A stretch of 64,000 nucleotides of DNA from Laedolimicola ammoniilytica (GTDB taxonomy: Bacteria; Bacillota; Clostridia; Lachnospirales; Lachnospiraceae), in contig NZ_JAOQKC010000016.1 in NCBI RefSeq assembly GCF_025567165.1, forward strand, positions 1 to 64,000, read 5' to 3'. Both the position numbers and the translations under genes were made by a program. Positions 25,998 to 34,333 of this stretch are shown here, piece by piece. Positions within the stretch are counted from its first letter, which is position 1. Every line of letters starts with the position of its first letter. Under the pieces are notes generated by a model, which was not told the origin of the DNA, ran no database searches, and saw nothing but the letters and a program-made list of their open reading frames with translations.

Positions 25998-27389
25998 ATG
26001 AAGTGCATTACTGTAAAAGAATTATATCGTAATACTGAAAGCTATCTGGATAAGGAAATCACAGTAGCGGGCTGGCTCCGCAGTAACCGTGGATCCAAGG
26101 CCTTCGGCTTCCTGGTTATGGGAGACGGAAGCTGCTTCCAGACACTACAGATCGTATACCATGATACCATGGAGAACTTTAAAGAGGTTTCCAAGCTGAA
26201 CGTGGGCGCTGCCGTGATTGTAAAGGGAACTCTGGTTGCTACACCGGAGGCAAAGCAGCCCTTCGAGATTCAGGCAGAAGAGGTTGTGGTAGAGGGCGAT
26301 TCCGCGCCGGATTATCCGCTGCAGAAGAAGCGCCACTCCTTCGAGTATCTGAGAACCATTCCTCATCTGCGTGCCAGAACCAATACCTTCCAGGCTGTAT
26401 TCCGGGTTCGCTCCCTGATTGCCTATGCGATTCACCAGTTCTTCCAGGAGAGAGGCTTTGTATACGTACATACGCCGCTGATTACCGGAAGCGACTGCGA
26501 GGGCGCAGGCGAGATGTTCCAGGTAACGACATTGGATCTGAACAATGTACCGAAGACCGAAGAGGGACAGATCGATTACAGCCAGGACTTCTTCGGAAAA
26601 GAGACGAATCTGACCGTAAGCGGACAGCTGAATGGCGAGACCTACGCTATGGCGTTCCGTGACATCTATACTTTTGGACCGACCTTCCGCGCGGAGAATT
26701 CCAATACCACCCGTCATGCGGCTGAGTTCTGGATGATCGAGCCGGAGATGGCATTCGCCGATCTGGAAGACAATATGGAAGTAGCTGAGGCTATGCTGAA
26801 ATATGTTATCAGTTACGTGCTGGAGAACGCTCCGGAGGAGATGAATTTCTTCAACCAGTTTGTGGACAAGGGACTTCTGGACAGACTGCACGGCGTACTG
26901 AACTCCGAGTTTGGCCATGTGACCTACACCGAGGCCATTGAAATTCTGGAGAAGAACAACGACAACTTTGATTATAAGGTAAGCTGGGGCTGTGATCTGC
27001 AGACGGAGCATGAGCGTTATCTGACCGAGCAGGTCTTCAAACGCCCGATTTTCGTAACAGATTACCCGAAGGACATCAAGGCCTTCTATATGAAGCTGAA
27101 TGAGGACGGCAAGACCGTAGCCGCTATGGACTGTCTGGTACCGGGTATCGGTGAGATCATCGGCGGAAGCCAGAGAGAGGATGACCTGGAGAAGCTGACC
27201 GGTCGTATGCAGGAGCTGGGTCTGAAGGAAGAGGATTACGGCTTCTACCTTGACCTGCGGAAATACGGCTCTGTCCGTCATTCCGGTTTTGGCCTGGGCT
27301 TCGAGCGCTGCGTCATGTATCTGACCGGCATGGGCAATATCCGCGACGTGATTCCGTTCCCGAGAACCGTAAATAACTGCGAGCTGTAA
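25998..27389 (+). CDS. asnS: asparaginyl-tRNA synthetase
   Basis: 463 residues, the expected length for the class IIb enzyme that charges tRNA-Asn. An N-terminal OB anticodon-binding domain (EITVAGWLRSNRGSKAFGFLVMG) is followed by the catalytic core with motif 2 (FRAENSNTTRHAAEFWMIEPEM) and motif 3 (GFGLGFERC). The Asn-specific pattern HAAEFWMIEPE favours AsnRS over AspRS. Own promoter and terminator. No T-box leader is visible in the roughly 65-base untranslated region. Confidence 0.96.
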   Translation: MKCITVKELYRNTESYLDKEITVAGWLRSNRGSKAFGFLVMGDGSCFQTLQIVYHDTMENFKEVSKLNVGAAVIVKGTLVATPEAKQPFEIQAEEVVVEGDSAPDYPLQKKRHSFEYLRTIPHLRARTNTFQAVFRVRSLIAYAIHQFFQERGFVYVHTPLITGSDCEGAGEMFQVTTLDLNNVPKTEEGQIDYSQDFFGKETNLTVSGQLNGETYAMAFRDIYTFGPTFRAENSNTTRHAAEFWMIEPEMAFADLEDNMEVAEAMLKYVISYVLENAPEEMNFFNQFVDKGLLDRLHGVLNSEFGHVTYTEAIEILEKNNDNFDYKVSWGCDLQTEHERYLTEQVFKRPIFVTDYPKDIKAFYMKLNEDGKTVAAMDCLVPGIGEIIGGSQREDDLEKLTGRMQELGLKEEDYGFYLDLRKYGSVRHSGFGLGFERCVMYLTGMGNIRDVIPFPRTVNNCEL

Positions 27390-27413
27390 GATTATAGTTT
27401 ACAGAAAATTCCA

Positions 27414-27458
27414 AATATCTGTATCATTCCCCTGGGGCGTGATACAGATATTTTTTGT
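27414..27458 (+). terminator. terminator after asnS
   Basis: AATATCTGTATCA (27414-27426) and TGATACAGATATT (27440-27452), perfect 13-bp stem with a T-run. Confidence 0.92.
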
Positions 27459-27510
27459 CATAGGAAACTTCGTCCTATGACACAAAAACGCTCCGCGGGA
27501 TTCTATTTTA
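27457..27510. repeat. small dispersed hairpin repeat
   Basis: GTCATAGGA (27457-27465) pairs with TCCTATGAC (27473-27481), followed by CGCTCCGCGGGATTCT. A related unit lies near 62337 and a more distant one near 12412. Confidence 0.5.
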
Positions 27511-27584
27511 TGTTCTTTATAAAGCGGGGGCGGCGTGTTAAAATGATAGACAAGAAGAAAGGCGAAAGGAAGCGGAGCGGGGAT

Positions 27585-28790
27585 ATGAAAAATCAGGCCG
27601 GCCAGTACACAACCGAATACGAAATCCTTGAACTGCTGAAGCTGAAGCTCTACCAGCGGCTTCACGGCCTGGCTCCGGTGCTGGGCGCAGTGGAGTTCCG
27701 GATCGAAGAGCCGAAGCAGCCGGAACCTAATGGGGGAGTGGAACAGGAAAGCGCGGACAGGGCCTGCGCGGGCTTTCGGATCGACGGCCGCGTCTTTTAT
27801 CTCTCCCCGTCCCGGATCCGGTCAGATTTCCTGAAAGACAGCGATTTCCTCTGCCGGGAGCTGCTGCACATGCTCAGCCATTGTCTCCTGGGGCATCCTT
27901 TCGAGGCCTGGCGTGTGGAACGGGAGGAGCGAAAAGTCTGGGAGTCTGACTGCGACGAAAAGGCCTGGGCGCTGACGGAAGAGCTTTGGGGAAAGTCCAT
28001 CCCGGAAAAGCCCCCGGTAGACGATCACAGCTTCTGGGGACAGAAGCCTGACGAGCGGGAAAAGGCCTTCTGGCAGGGGCAGGGTGAGAAGCTGCTTCGA
28101 AGCGGCAATCCCAGAGGAAAACGGAAAGCGGGGACGGCGAAGCGGCACCGCACCCGGCAGCTGGTTCCGGCAGCCGGTCAGCGGGGCGATTATCGGAGTA
28201 TTTTAAGAGGCCTGTCCTCCTACCGGGAAGACAGCCGTCTGAATCTGGACGAGTTTCAGTATTCCTGGTACACTTACGGACTGGAAATATATGGAAATAT
28301 GCCGTTGATAGAACCGCTGGAATACAGCGAGGAACGGAAAATCGCCGACCTGGTCATTGTTATCGATACCTCCGGTTCCTGTGAAAAAGAACTGGTGCGG
28401 GTATTCCTGGAGGAGACCAGGGGAATTCTGGAGCAGGATCGCCTGTTTTTCCGAAGCTTCTGCCTGCACCTGATCCAGTGCGACAATCAGATCCAGCGGG
28501 ACGATTGTATTCACAGCCGGGAAGAATTCGAAAAATATCTGGAGCACCTGGAGATCCGGGGCGGGGGCGGGACAGATTTCCGCCCAGCCTTTGCGCGGAT
28601 CGAGGAGCTGAGGCAGCAGGGAGAGCTGCGGGATTTACAGGGAATTCTGTATTTTACGGACGGCTGCGGCTGGTATCCGAAGAAGGAGCCGGACTATCAG
28701 GTCTGGTTCGTAATGCTGCAGGGGCATTTTGACAGTATCGATATGCCGGACTGGGTACACAGACTGGTATTGGAGGAGAAAAGGGCATGA
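27585..28790 (+). CDS. VWA-like/DUF2201 protein, partner of MoxR ATPase
   Basis: 401 residues. The N-terminal ~150 residues resemble the metallopeptidase-like DUF2201 domain (ELLHMLSHCLLGHPF). The C-terminal part (~275-400) is a von Willebrand A-like domain with a MIDAS-type start, VIVIDTSGSCEKEL, and GGGGTDFRPAF. Start chosen at 27585 (GGAG 7 bases ahead); the ATG at 27543 lies inside an extended -10 (TG-T-TAAAAT, 27536-27544). It overlaps the MoxR gene by 4 bases. The MoxR/VWA pair probably remodels a protein complex; target unknown. Confidence 0.8.
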   Translation: MKNQAGQYTTEYEILELLKLKLYQRLHGLAPVLGAVEFRIEEPKQPEPNGGVEQESADRACAGFRIDGRVFYLSPSRIRSDFLKDSDFLCRELLHMLSHCLLGHPFEAWRVEREERKVWESDCDEKAWALTEELWGKSIPEKPPVDDHSFWGQKPDEREKAFWQGQGEKLLRSGNPRGKRKAGTAKRHRTRQLVPAAGQRGDYRSILRGLSSYREDSRLNLDEFQYSWYTYGLEIYGNMPLIEPLEYSEERKIADLVIVIDTSGSCEKELVRVFLEETRGILEQDRLFFRSFCLHLIQCDNQIQRDDCIHSREEFEKYLEHLEIRGGGGTDFRPAFARIEELRQQGELRDLQGILYFTDGCGWYPKKEPDYQVWFVMLQGHFDSIDMPDWVHRLVLEEKRA

Positions 28791-30259
28791 ATATACAGGA
28801 AGCAAAAGAAGAAATCAAAAAGACAGTCCGGGCTTACACAGCCAGAACGGCGGCGGGAACCTTCCGGATTCCGGTGCCAAGACAGCGGCCGGTGCTGCTG
28901 ATTGGCCCGCCGGGTATCGGCAAGACCGCCATCATGGAGCAGATTGCCGGGGAATGCGGCGTCGGCCTGGTGTCTTACACCATGACCCACCATACCCGTC
29001 AGAGCGCCATCGGCCTGCCGGTATTGACAGAAAAGCAGTTTGCGGGAAAAGCGTATACCGTGACTTCTTATACCATGAGTGAAATCATTGCGTCGGTCTA
29101 TGAGCAGATAGAAAAAACCGGCTGCAGGGACGGCATTTTATTCCTGGACGAGATCAACTGTGTGTCAGAGACGTTGATGCCGGCCATGCTGCAGTTCCTC
29201 CAGTATAAGACCTTCGGAAGCCATGCGCTACCCGAGGGCTGGGTCATCGTGGCGGCCGGTAATCCGCCTGCCTACAACCGTTCGGCGCGGGAATTCGATA
29301 CGGTTACCCTGGATCGGGTACGCTATATGAAGGTGGAACCGGATTTCCCCATCTGGAAGCATTATGCGGTGGAGAGCGGCCTGCACCCGGCGGTATTGTC
29401 CTTCCTGGAGCTGCGCCCGGAACGCTTTTACGTGATGGAGCCTGGCGAGAAGGGCTTTGTGACCGGACGGGCCTGGGAAGATTTGTCAGAGATACTACTG
29501 ACCATGGAGGAACTGGAGCTTGGCGTGGAGGAGGCGCTGTTCGGTCAGTATCTTCAGGACGAGGATACGGCGACGGAATTTACCTTTTATTACCGTCTTT
29601 ATGAAAAATGGAAGAAGGAGCTGAAGCCCGAGCAGATTCTGACCGGAGCAGCGGACGTGCCGACGAACCTGCCGTCCCTGCCCTTTGACGAGCGCCTCTG
29701 CATCGTCTGGCTTTTGTTACAGCGTATTTACACCCTGGGCAGGGCGTACGAGGAGCAGCAGAAGCTGTCCGACAGTTTGCGCTTCTTTGCGGACGGACTG
29801 GGACAGGGAACCGCAGAGCAGCTGACAGCGCTTGTGGACGAGCGCCTGGACCGTCGGAGAAAGAGTCTGGCGGTCCGCAAAGAAAACGGTCTGTTGGCTG
29901 CAGGGGAAGAAGAACGGGAACAGCGGCTTTTCAACGTGATCCGGGACTGCAGGGAGGCAGTCAGGACAGGCGGAGCTACGGACGCATTTTCGGAGAGAAG
30001 CGCACAGGAACAAAACCGGGCAGAGCGGCAGCGGAAAGAGCTGACCGCAGCCATGCAAAACGGCGCGGCCTTCGTCCGTGAAGCCTTCGGGAAAAAGCAG
30101 GAGCTGGTGATCTTTCTGACCGGCCTTCGGGAGCAGCCGGTCTGCAGCAGGGTATTGCAGGAGGAGCTGGGGGAGCTTTCCGGGGAGGCGGAAGACTTTC
30201 TGAATGCCGGAGGAAAAGAGGAGGAGCTTCGCCGGAAATTGACGGAGCAGCAGGCGTAA
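28787..30259 (+). CDS. MoxR-like AAA+ ATPase
   Basis: 490 residues. Walker A LIGPPGIGKTAIMEQ (~38-48), Walker B GILFLDEINCVSE, and sensor-like VAAGNPPAYNRSAREFD identify a MoxR/dynein-type AAA+ protein. The C-terminal ~200 residues are helical and Glu/Arg-rich, without a recognised domain. ATG overlaps the stop of the VWA gene, so the two form a coupled pair, the usual chaperone-adaptor arrangement of this class. Confidence 0.88.
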   Translation: MNIQEAKEEIKKTVRAYTARTAAGTFRIPVPRQRPVLLIGPPGIGKTAIMEQIAGECGVGLVSYTMTHHTRQSAIGLPVLTEKQFAGKAYTVTSYTMSEIIASVYEQIEKTGCRDGILFLDEINCVSETLMPAMLQFLQYKTFGSHALPEGWVIVAAGNPPAYNRSAREFDTVTLDRVRYMKVEPDFPIWKHYAVESGLHPAVLSFLELRPERFYVMEPGEKGFVTGRAWEDLSEILLTMEELELGVEEALFGQYLQDEDTATEFTFYYRLYEKWKKELKPEQILTGAADVPTNLPSLPFDERLCIVWLLLQRIYTLGRAYEEQQKLSDSLRFFADGLGQGTAEQLTALVDERLDRRRKSLAVRKENGLLAAGEEEREQRLFNVIRDCREAVRTGGATDAFSERSAQEQNRAERQRKELTAAMQNGAAFVREAFGKKQELVIFLTGLREQPVCSRVLQEELGELSGEAEDFLNAGGKEEELRRKLTEQQA

Positions 30260-30351
30260 AAGCCCAAAAAAGTGGGAAAAACATCCCCTCACCCAGGATT
30301 GTATTTTGAATATGCGTGTGCTATACTGAACAAAACCCAAGAAAGAGAACG

Positions 30352-30783
30352 ATGATCATGAAGGAACAGATACATACCCATACACATATAGCGCCGGACG
30401 GCACCGTCTATGAGCATACGCACACAGATGGGGAACACAGTCATTTGGAACCGCACACACATGAGCACAGCCATGAGCATAGTCATGAGGACGGTCACGC
30501 CCATGGTCACGGGCATACCCATACCCATCAGAACACCAAGGCCGTTCTGAACCGCCTGTCCAGGGCCATCGGCCACATGGAGTCCATCAAACGCATGGTG
30601 GAAGATGGCCGCGACTGCAGCGAAGTACTGGTTCAGCTTTCCGCCGTCAAAGCCGCCATCAACAACACGGCCAAAGTGATCCTGAAAGACCACATCGAGC
30701 ACTGTATGGTAGACGCGGTGGAGAGCGGCGACCATGAAGCTATCGAAGAGCTGACGGCGGCCATTGACCGGTTTATCAAATAA
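30352..30783 (+). CDS. CsoR/RcnR-family metal-sensing repressor with His-rich N-terminus
   Basis: 143 residues. The C-terminal ~90 residues are a CsoR/RcnR-type four-helix repressor (LNRLSRAIGHMESIKRMVEDGRDCSEVLVQ, then LKDHIEHCMVDAV). The metal-site Cys and the later His/Cys pair are present. The N-terminal ~55 residues hold about 19 His in HTH/HSH/HGH repeats, a likely Ni/Co/Zn/Cu-binding tail. The ATG at 30352 is preferred; a GTG at 30316 falls in an extended -10 (TGTGCTATACT). No efflux gene is adjacent, so the regulon is elsewhere. Confidence 0.85.
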   Translation: MIMKEQIHTHTHIAPDGTVYEHTHTDGEHSHLEPHTHEHSHEHSHEDGHAHGHGHTHTHQNTKAVLNRLSRAIGHMESIKRMVEDGRDCSEVLVQLSAVKAAINNTAKVILKDHIEHCMVDAVESGDHEAIEELTAAIDRFIK

Positions 30784-30861
30784 ATAAAAAAATCTTCATA
30801 AAAATTTAAACGAAGCTACGGAAAAATGCGCTAAGATAACAGAAACAGGAGGCGCAAGAAT

Positions 30862-31719
30862 ATGAAGAGAAAAAAGATATTGCTATGCATATTGCTGACC
30901 GCAGCCCTGCTGGCCGGCTGCAATGCCAGAAACACAAATACGGATACAACAACACCTTCCCAGGGTACCGAAGACACCGCAGATTCCGATACCCCGCTGA
31001 TATCCGAGAACGAAAAATCCGGAAGCGTCACCTCGCTGGCCGTCAATATCCCGACCGAGATAAACGGAACAGAATTTACCATTACCACAGAGCAGGCCTA
31101 CCCGGACGACGATGAGATTCTTGCAGTCAACGCTATATACGGGGATCAGACCCTGAAGCTGGATGAAAGTCTGGGGGTAAAGGGTATCTACGAGGTAGTT
31201 CAGAAGGACGGTATCTATATGCTGACAGAAACCGGCACCTTCAATGACTGGCGAGTGGTCTATCTGCTTCGGGCGGACGAGAAGGGAATCACTGAGACAG
31301 ATGTGATAGATGGTTCCCTGGGTGATATGCCAAAGAATCCCGAGGACGGATTTTCTATTACCTCCAAGATAGACGTGCTGGGCAGCTATGGCGGTACCCG
31401 GACTTACACCATTGAAAATGGCCGCTTCACCACAGACAGCACGCTGTATGAATTCCGGGGCACTCCGGACGGATACAGGCCTGTGCTAACCGTAACAGGC
31501 GAGATCAGCTGCCGGATCGAAGGCGGCAGTACGGAGCTGAAGCCTGGCGATATCATCACCCCAACGGCATATTCGGAGGACGGAGTATTCTATTTTGAAA
31601 GGGAGGACGGCACTCCGGGCAGCTTCCAGGTGGATCTGGACGAAGAAGGAAATTACGCATATACAATTGGCGGTGTAGATGAGAATGAGCTGTTTGAATC
31701 ACTGCCCTATGCAGGTTAA
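30862..31719 (+). CDS. lipoprotein of unknown function
   Basis: 285 residues. Lipobox LLTAALLAGC (Cys ~20), then a Thr/Ser/Asp-rich linker (~22-55), then a beta-rich globular part with no family I can name. AGGAGG precedes the ATG. Anchored outside the membrane. The final gene before the CRISPR locus, closed by a strong terminator. Confidence 0.7.
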   Translation: MKRKKILLCILLTAALLAGCNARNTNTDTTTPSQGTEDTADSDTPLISENEKSGSVTSLAVNIPTEINGTEFTITTEQAYPDDDEILAVNAIYGDQTLKLDESLGVKGIYEVVQKDGIYMLTETGTFNDWRVVYLLRADEKGITETDVIDGSLGDMPKNPEDGFSITSKIDVLGSYGGTRTYTIENGRFTTDSTLYEFRGTPDGYRPVLTVTGEISCRIEGGSTELKPGDIITPTAYSEDGVFYFEREDGTPGSFQVDLDEEGNYAYTIGGVDENELFESLPYAG

Positions 31720-31730
31720 AGACAGGTGTG

Positions 31731-31768
31731 ACACCCGGTCGGAAGGAATCCTTCCGCCGGGTGTTTTT
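31731..31768 (+). terminator. terminator before the CRISPR-Cas locus
   Basis: ACACCCGG (31731-31738) pairs with CCGGGTGT (31757-31764), with an inner GGAAGG/CCTTCC stem and a T5 run. Confidence 0.9.
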
Positions 31769-31868
31769 GCACGAATTTGAAAGGATTATTTTAGAAACTT
31801 AGATCTAGATGTCGGAGCGTTGGCTTGGTACAATATAAAAAATGACGATTCATATATGGGGAAATTCA

Positions 31869-34019
31869 ATGGATTATTATGCACATCTGACGGAGAGCAG
31901 GAAACAATCGGTAAAAGAACATTTACAGGGAACAGCAAAGCTTGCTGAAAAGTTTGCCGCAAAATTCGGCTCAGCAGACTGGGGATATTACTGCGGATTA
32001 CTTCACGATATAGGAAAGTATTCATCAGAATTTCAGCGTAAAATTCAGGAGAATCCGGATCTGCGCGTGGATCACTCTACGGCAGGGGCGCAGGTAAGCA
32101 ATGAATTGGGAGCATATTATAGCCTGATGAGCTATTGTATCGCCGGACACCATGCCGGACTTCCGGATTGCGGGAGAAAAGGAGTATCCGCCAGCCTGTT
32201 GGGCAGACTTGAAAAAAAGGTTTGTGATTACAGCGAATATAAAAAAGAAATAGAGATACCGAAAATCACTACGGAGCCATTTGCGCCGGAACAGGTGGCG
32301 GATTTTGATTTCTCATTGAGTACCTTTATCCGTATGCTATACTCCTGTCTGGTAGATGCAGATTTCCTTGATACGGAACAATTCATGAGCGGCGGGGTAG
32401 CTCAAAGAGATTCCGGGGAGAATATGGAAAATCTTTTACTCAGATTCAAAGAGCATATAGCTACATGGCTTGAAGATTGGGACGATAGAACCATCAACGG
32501 CAGACGAAGTGAGATCCTTAGAAATTGTCTGGAGCAGGGTAAATCATGTAAGGGGTTATTTCAACTTACGGTGCCTACCGGTGGAGGAAAAACGATTTCT
32601 TCGATGGCATTTGCATTGCAGCATGCCGTGAAAAATCAGATGGATCGGATCATCTATGTCATTCCCTATACAAGTATTATTGAACAGAATGCACAGGTAT
32701 TTCGTGAAATACTGGGGAATGAAAATGTATTGGAAAATCACAGCAATGTGGATTATGAAAGCTCAGAGGAATTTAAACCGATGCAGCTGGCGGCGGAAAA
32801 CTGGGATAAACCGATAGTGGTGACTACAAATGTCCAGTTTTTTGAATCTCTGTATGCCAATAAATCATCGAAATGCCGGAAGCTGCATAATATTGCAAAC
32901 AGTGTGATTATATTTGATGAGGCACAGATGCTTCCGACAAATTATTTAAAGCCGTGTATTGCAATCATGGAGGAATTGCTGCAGCGATATGGAGCCAGCA
33001 TCGTATTGTGTACGGCGACACAGCCGGCGTTGCTTCCGTTTTTTCATGGAAAACAGACGGTCAGAGAATTATGTCCAAGAAGAGAGGAACAGTTTCAATT
33101 TTTTGAAAGAGTTACTTATCAGAATATGGGAACGGTAACGGAAGAGAATATGATAGAAAATCTGTGTCAGGAGGGACAGGCACTGTGTATTGTTAATACA
33201 CGGAAAAGAGCGCAGAGACTTTATGAACAGCTGCGGGGCGAGGGGATCTATCATTTATCGACCAGCATGTATCCGTTACACAGAAGGAGAGTCCTGAATG
33301 AAATCCGCAGCAGGATAAAGGAGAAGGATAAAAAATGTATTGTTATTTCTACAAGTCTGGTAGAGGCGGGAGTAGATTTGGATTTTAAGTCTGTATATCG
33401 GGAACTTGCCGGTGTGGATTCCATGATTCAGGCAGCAGGACGCTGTAATCGAAATGGGAACAGAGATAAAAAAGAGAGTGTGGTCCATATATTTCAATGG
33501 GAGGACAAAGAACACATACCGGGACAACAGCAGCAGATCGATACGACAAAAAGTCTGTTGGCAGAGGGAAAAGATATTACAACCCTGGAGCATATTACGG
33601 AATATTTCCGCAGACTTTATCACATCAGGGGCGGGAGCCTGGATAAAAAAGATATTTTAGATAAATTCAAAGACAGAGATTACCATTTTGCAACAGTCGC
33701 CAGGGAATTTAATCTGATTGAAGAAAATTCAGTTACCGTATATGTAAACAGAGAACCGGAGGCAGAGGAGCTTTTGCAGGAAATTCGGCAAAAGGGACTG
33801 ACAAAGGGATTGATGAGAAAAGCCGGAAAATATTGCGTAAATGTCTATCGGGGAGACGGTCGGAAAGAAATGCTGTTTGAGAAGATGTACAGAGCGGGAA
33901 TGCTGCGTCTGGTGGTGGACGGAGCACAGGATTTTTACGAGCTTACGGATAAAGAGCAGTATCTGGAAAATACAGGAATGAAACTGGACGTGGAACTGGG
34001 CGGAATGATACTGATCTGA
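31869..34019 (+). CDS. cas3: Cas3 helicase-nuclease (type I-C)
   Basis: 716 residues. It degrades target DNA after recruitment by Cascade. The N-terminal HD nuclease (~15-190) has GLLHDIGKYSSEFQ and AGHHAGLPD. The SF2 helicase has Walker A VPTGGGKTIS, a DEAQ box (IIFDEAQML), STSLVEAGVDLDF and motif VI QAAGRCNRNG. The ATG at 31869 gives the usual MDYYAHLTE start of I-C Cas3; the ATG at 31842 is in frame but has a poorer ribosome site. An extended -10 (TTGGTACAAT, ~31829) lies upstream. About 310 bp, unusually long, separates it from cas5c. Confidence 0.95.
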   Translation: MDYYAHLTESRKQSVKEHLQGTAKLAEKFAAKFGSADWGYYCGLLHDIGKYSSEFQRKIQENPDLRVDHSTAGAQVSNELGAYYSLMSYCIAGHHAGLPDCGRKGVSASLLGRLEKKVCDYSEYKKEIEIPKITTEPFAPEQVADFDFSLSTFIRMLYSCLVDADFLDTEQFMSGGVAQRDSGENMENLLLRFKEHIATWLEDWDDRTINGRRSEILRNCLEQGKSCKGLFQLTVPTGGGKTISSMAFALQHAVKNQMDRIIYVIPYTSIIEQNAQVFREILGNENVLENHSNVDYESSEEFKPMQLAAENWDKPIVVTTNVQFFESLYANKSSKCRKLHNIANSVIIFDEAQMLPTNYLKPCIAIMEELLQRYGASIVLCTATQPALLPFFHGKQTVRELCPRREEQFQFFERVTYQNMGTVTEENMIENLCQEGQALCIVNTRKRAQRLYEQLRGEGIYHLSTSMYPLHRRRVLNEIRSRIKEKDKKCIVISTSLVEAGVDLDFKSVYRELAGVDSMIQAAGRCNRNGNRDKKESVVHIFQWEDKEHIPGQQQQIDTTKSLLAEGKDITTLEHITEYFRRLYHIRGGSLDKKDILDKFKDRDYHFATVAREFNLIEENSVTVYVNREPEAEELLQEIRQKGLTKGLMRKAGKYCVNVYRGDGRKEMLFEKMYRAGMLRLVVDGAQDFYELTDKEQYLENTGMKLDVELGGMILI

Positions 34020-34035
34020 ATAAAGGAAGAATGGA

Positions 34036-34122
34036 AACGGCGGTACACCATAAAAAAGTGTACCGCCGCTCTTTGAACATAACAAAAATTATAATTATTT
34101 CAATCCACAGGGATTCCCTGAC
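34036..34122 (-). ncRNA. putative crRNA-like cas-regulating RNA (CreR/CreA class)
   Basis: On the minus strand, 34122 to 34097 is a 26-nt pseudo-repeat. It starts GTC, has a 5-bp hairpin (CAGGG-AAT-CCCTG), and ends GTGGATTGAAAT, identical to the 12-nt 3' end of the CRISPR repeat. The 11-nt type I-C crRNA handle is therefore intact. The guide follows (AATTATAATTTTTGTTA, then ATGTTCAAAGAG) and runs into the terminator hairpin, with no second repeat. A minus-strand promoter places +1 at the first base of the pseudo-repeat. The guide's first 17 nt match 34175-34191 at 16 positions, beside a TTC PAM. Inference: Cas5c processes this RNA, and Cascade carrying it represses the cas operon. Confidence 0.75.
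34038..34068. terminator. bidirectional terminator between cas3 and the guide RNA
   Basis: Perfect 11-bp stem, CGGCGGTACAC (34038-34048) and GTGTACCGCCG (34058-34068). On the plus strand CTCTTT follows; on the minus strand TTTCCATTCTTCC follows. It can end both cas3 and the minus-strand RNA. Confidence 0.8.
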
Positions 34123-34128
34123 GTGTAT

Positions 34129-34158
34129 AGTGTACCACAGGTTTGGTAGTTTATTCAA
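34129..34158 (-). promoter_or_regulatory. promoter of the crRNA-like RNA
   Basis: On the minus strand: TTGAAT (34158-34153), 18-bp spacer, extended -10 TGG-TACACT (-10 hexamer 34134-34129). Expected +1 is near 34122, the first base of the pseudo-repeat. Confidence 0.65.
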
Positions 34159-34171
34159 GGCGATGTATAAT

Positions 34172-34208
34172 TTCAATTATAATTTATGTTACAAAAAATA
34201 ATTTACTA
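34172..34208 (+). promoter_or_regulatory. putative Cascade target site: TTC PAM plus partial protospacer
   Basis: TTC (34172-34174), the established type I-C PAM, followed by AATTATAATTTATGTTA (34175-34191). It matches the guide at positions 1-11 and 13-17. Position 12 differs, and 12 is one of the every-sixth positions that do not pair in type I R-loops. Beyond position 17 the match ends. A 34-nt protospacer would end exactly where the predicted -35 box of the cas5c promoter begins. Confidence 0.7.
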
Positions 34209-34237
34209 TTGCAATTCTAAAATAAATGTGATACAGT
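34209..34237 (+). promoter_or_regulatory. promoter of the cas5c-cas2 operon
   Basis: TTGCAA (34209-34214), 17-bp spacer, extended -10 TGA-TACAGT (34229-34237). The leader then runs about 90 nt to the cas5c ATG and includes a 10-bp palindrome, ATAACGTTAT (34267-34276). Confidence 0.65.
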
Positions 34238-34333
34238 CTAATTATCAGATAAATGCAGGACGAAATATAACGTTATCTCGCAGATACTGTAGATGAGAGT
34301 AATAGTTTAACGATGAAAGAAGGTGAAAATAAA

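Noticed and set aside
26145..27281. A 378-codon open frame opposite asnS, and similar ones opposite secA, dapA and the second ABC half-transporter
   Set aside because: Same reason: codon-bias shadows of real genes.
34293..34310. Five-codon frame in the cas5c leader as a toxin gene
   Set aside because: No ribosome site and no supporting conservation evidence; kept only as an alternative in a finding.
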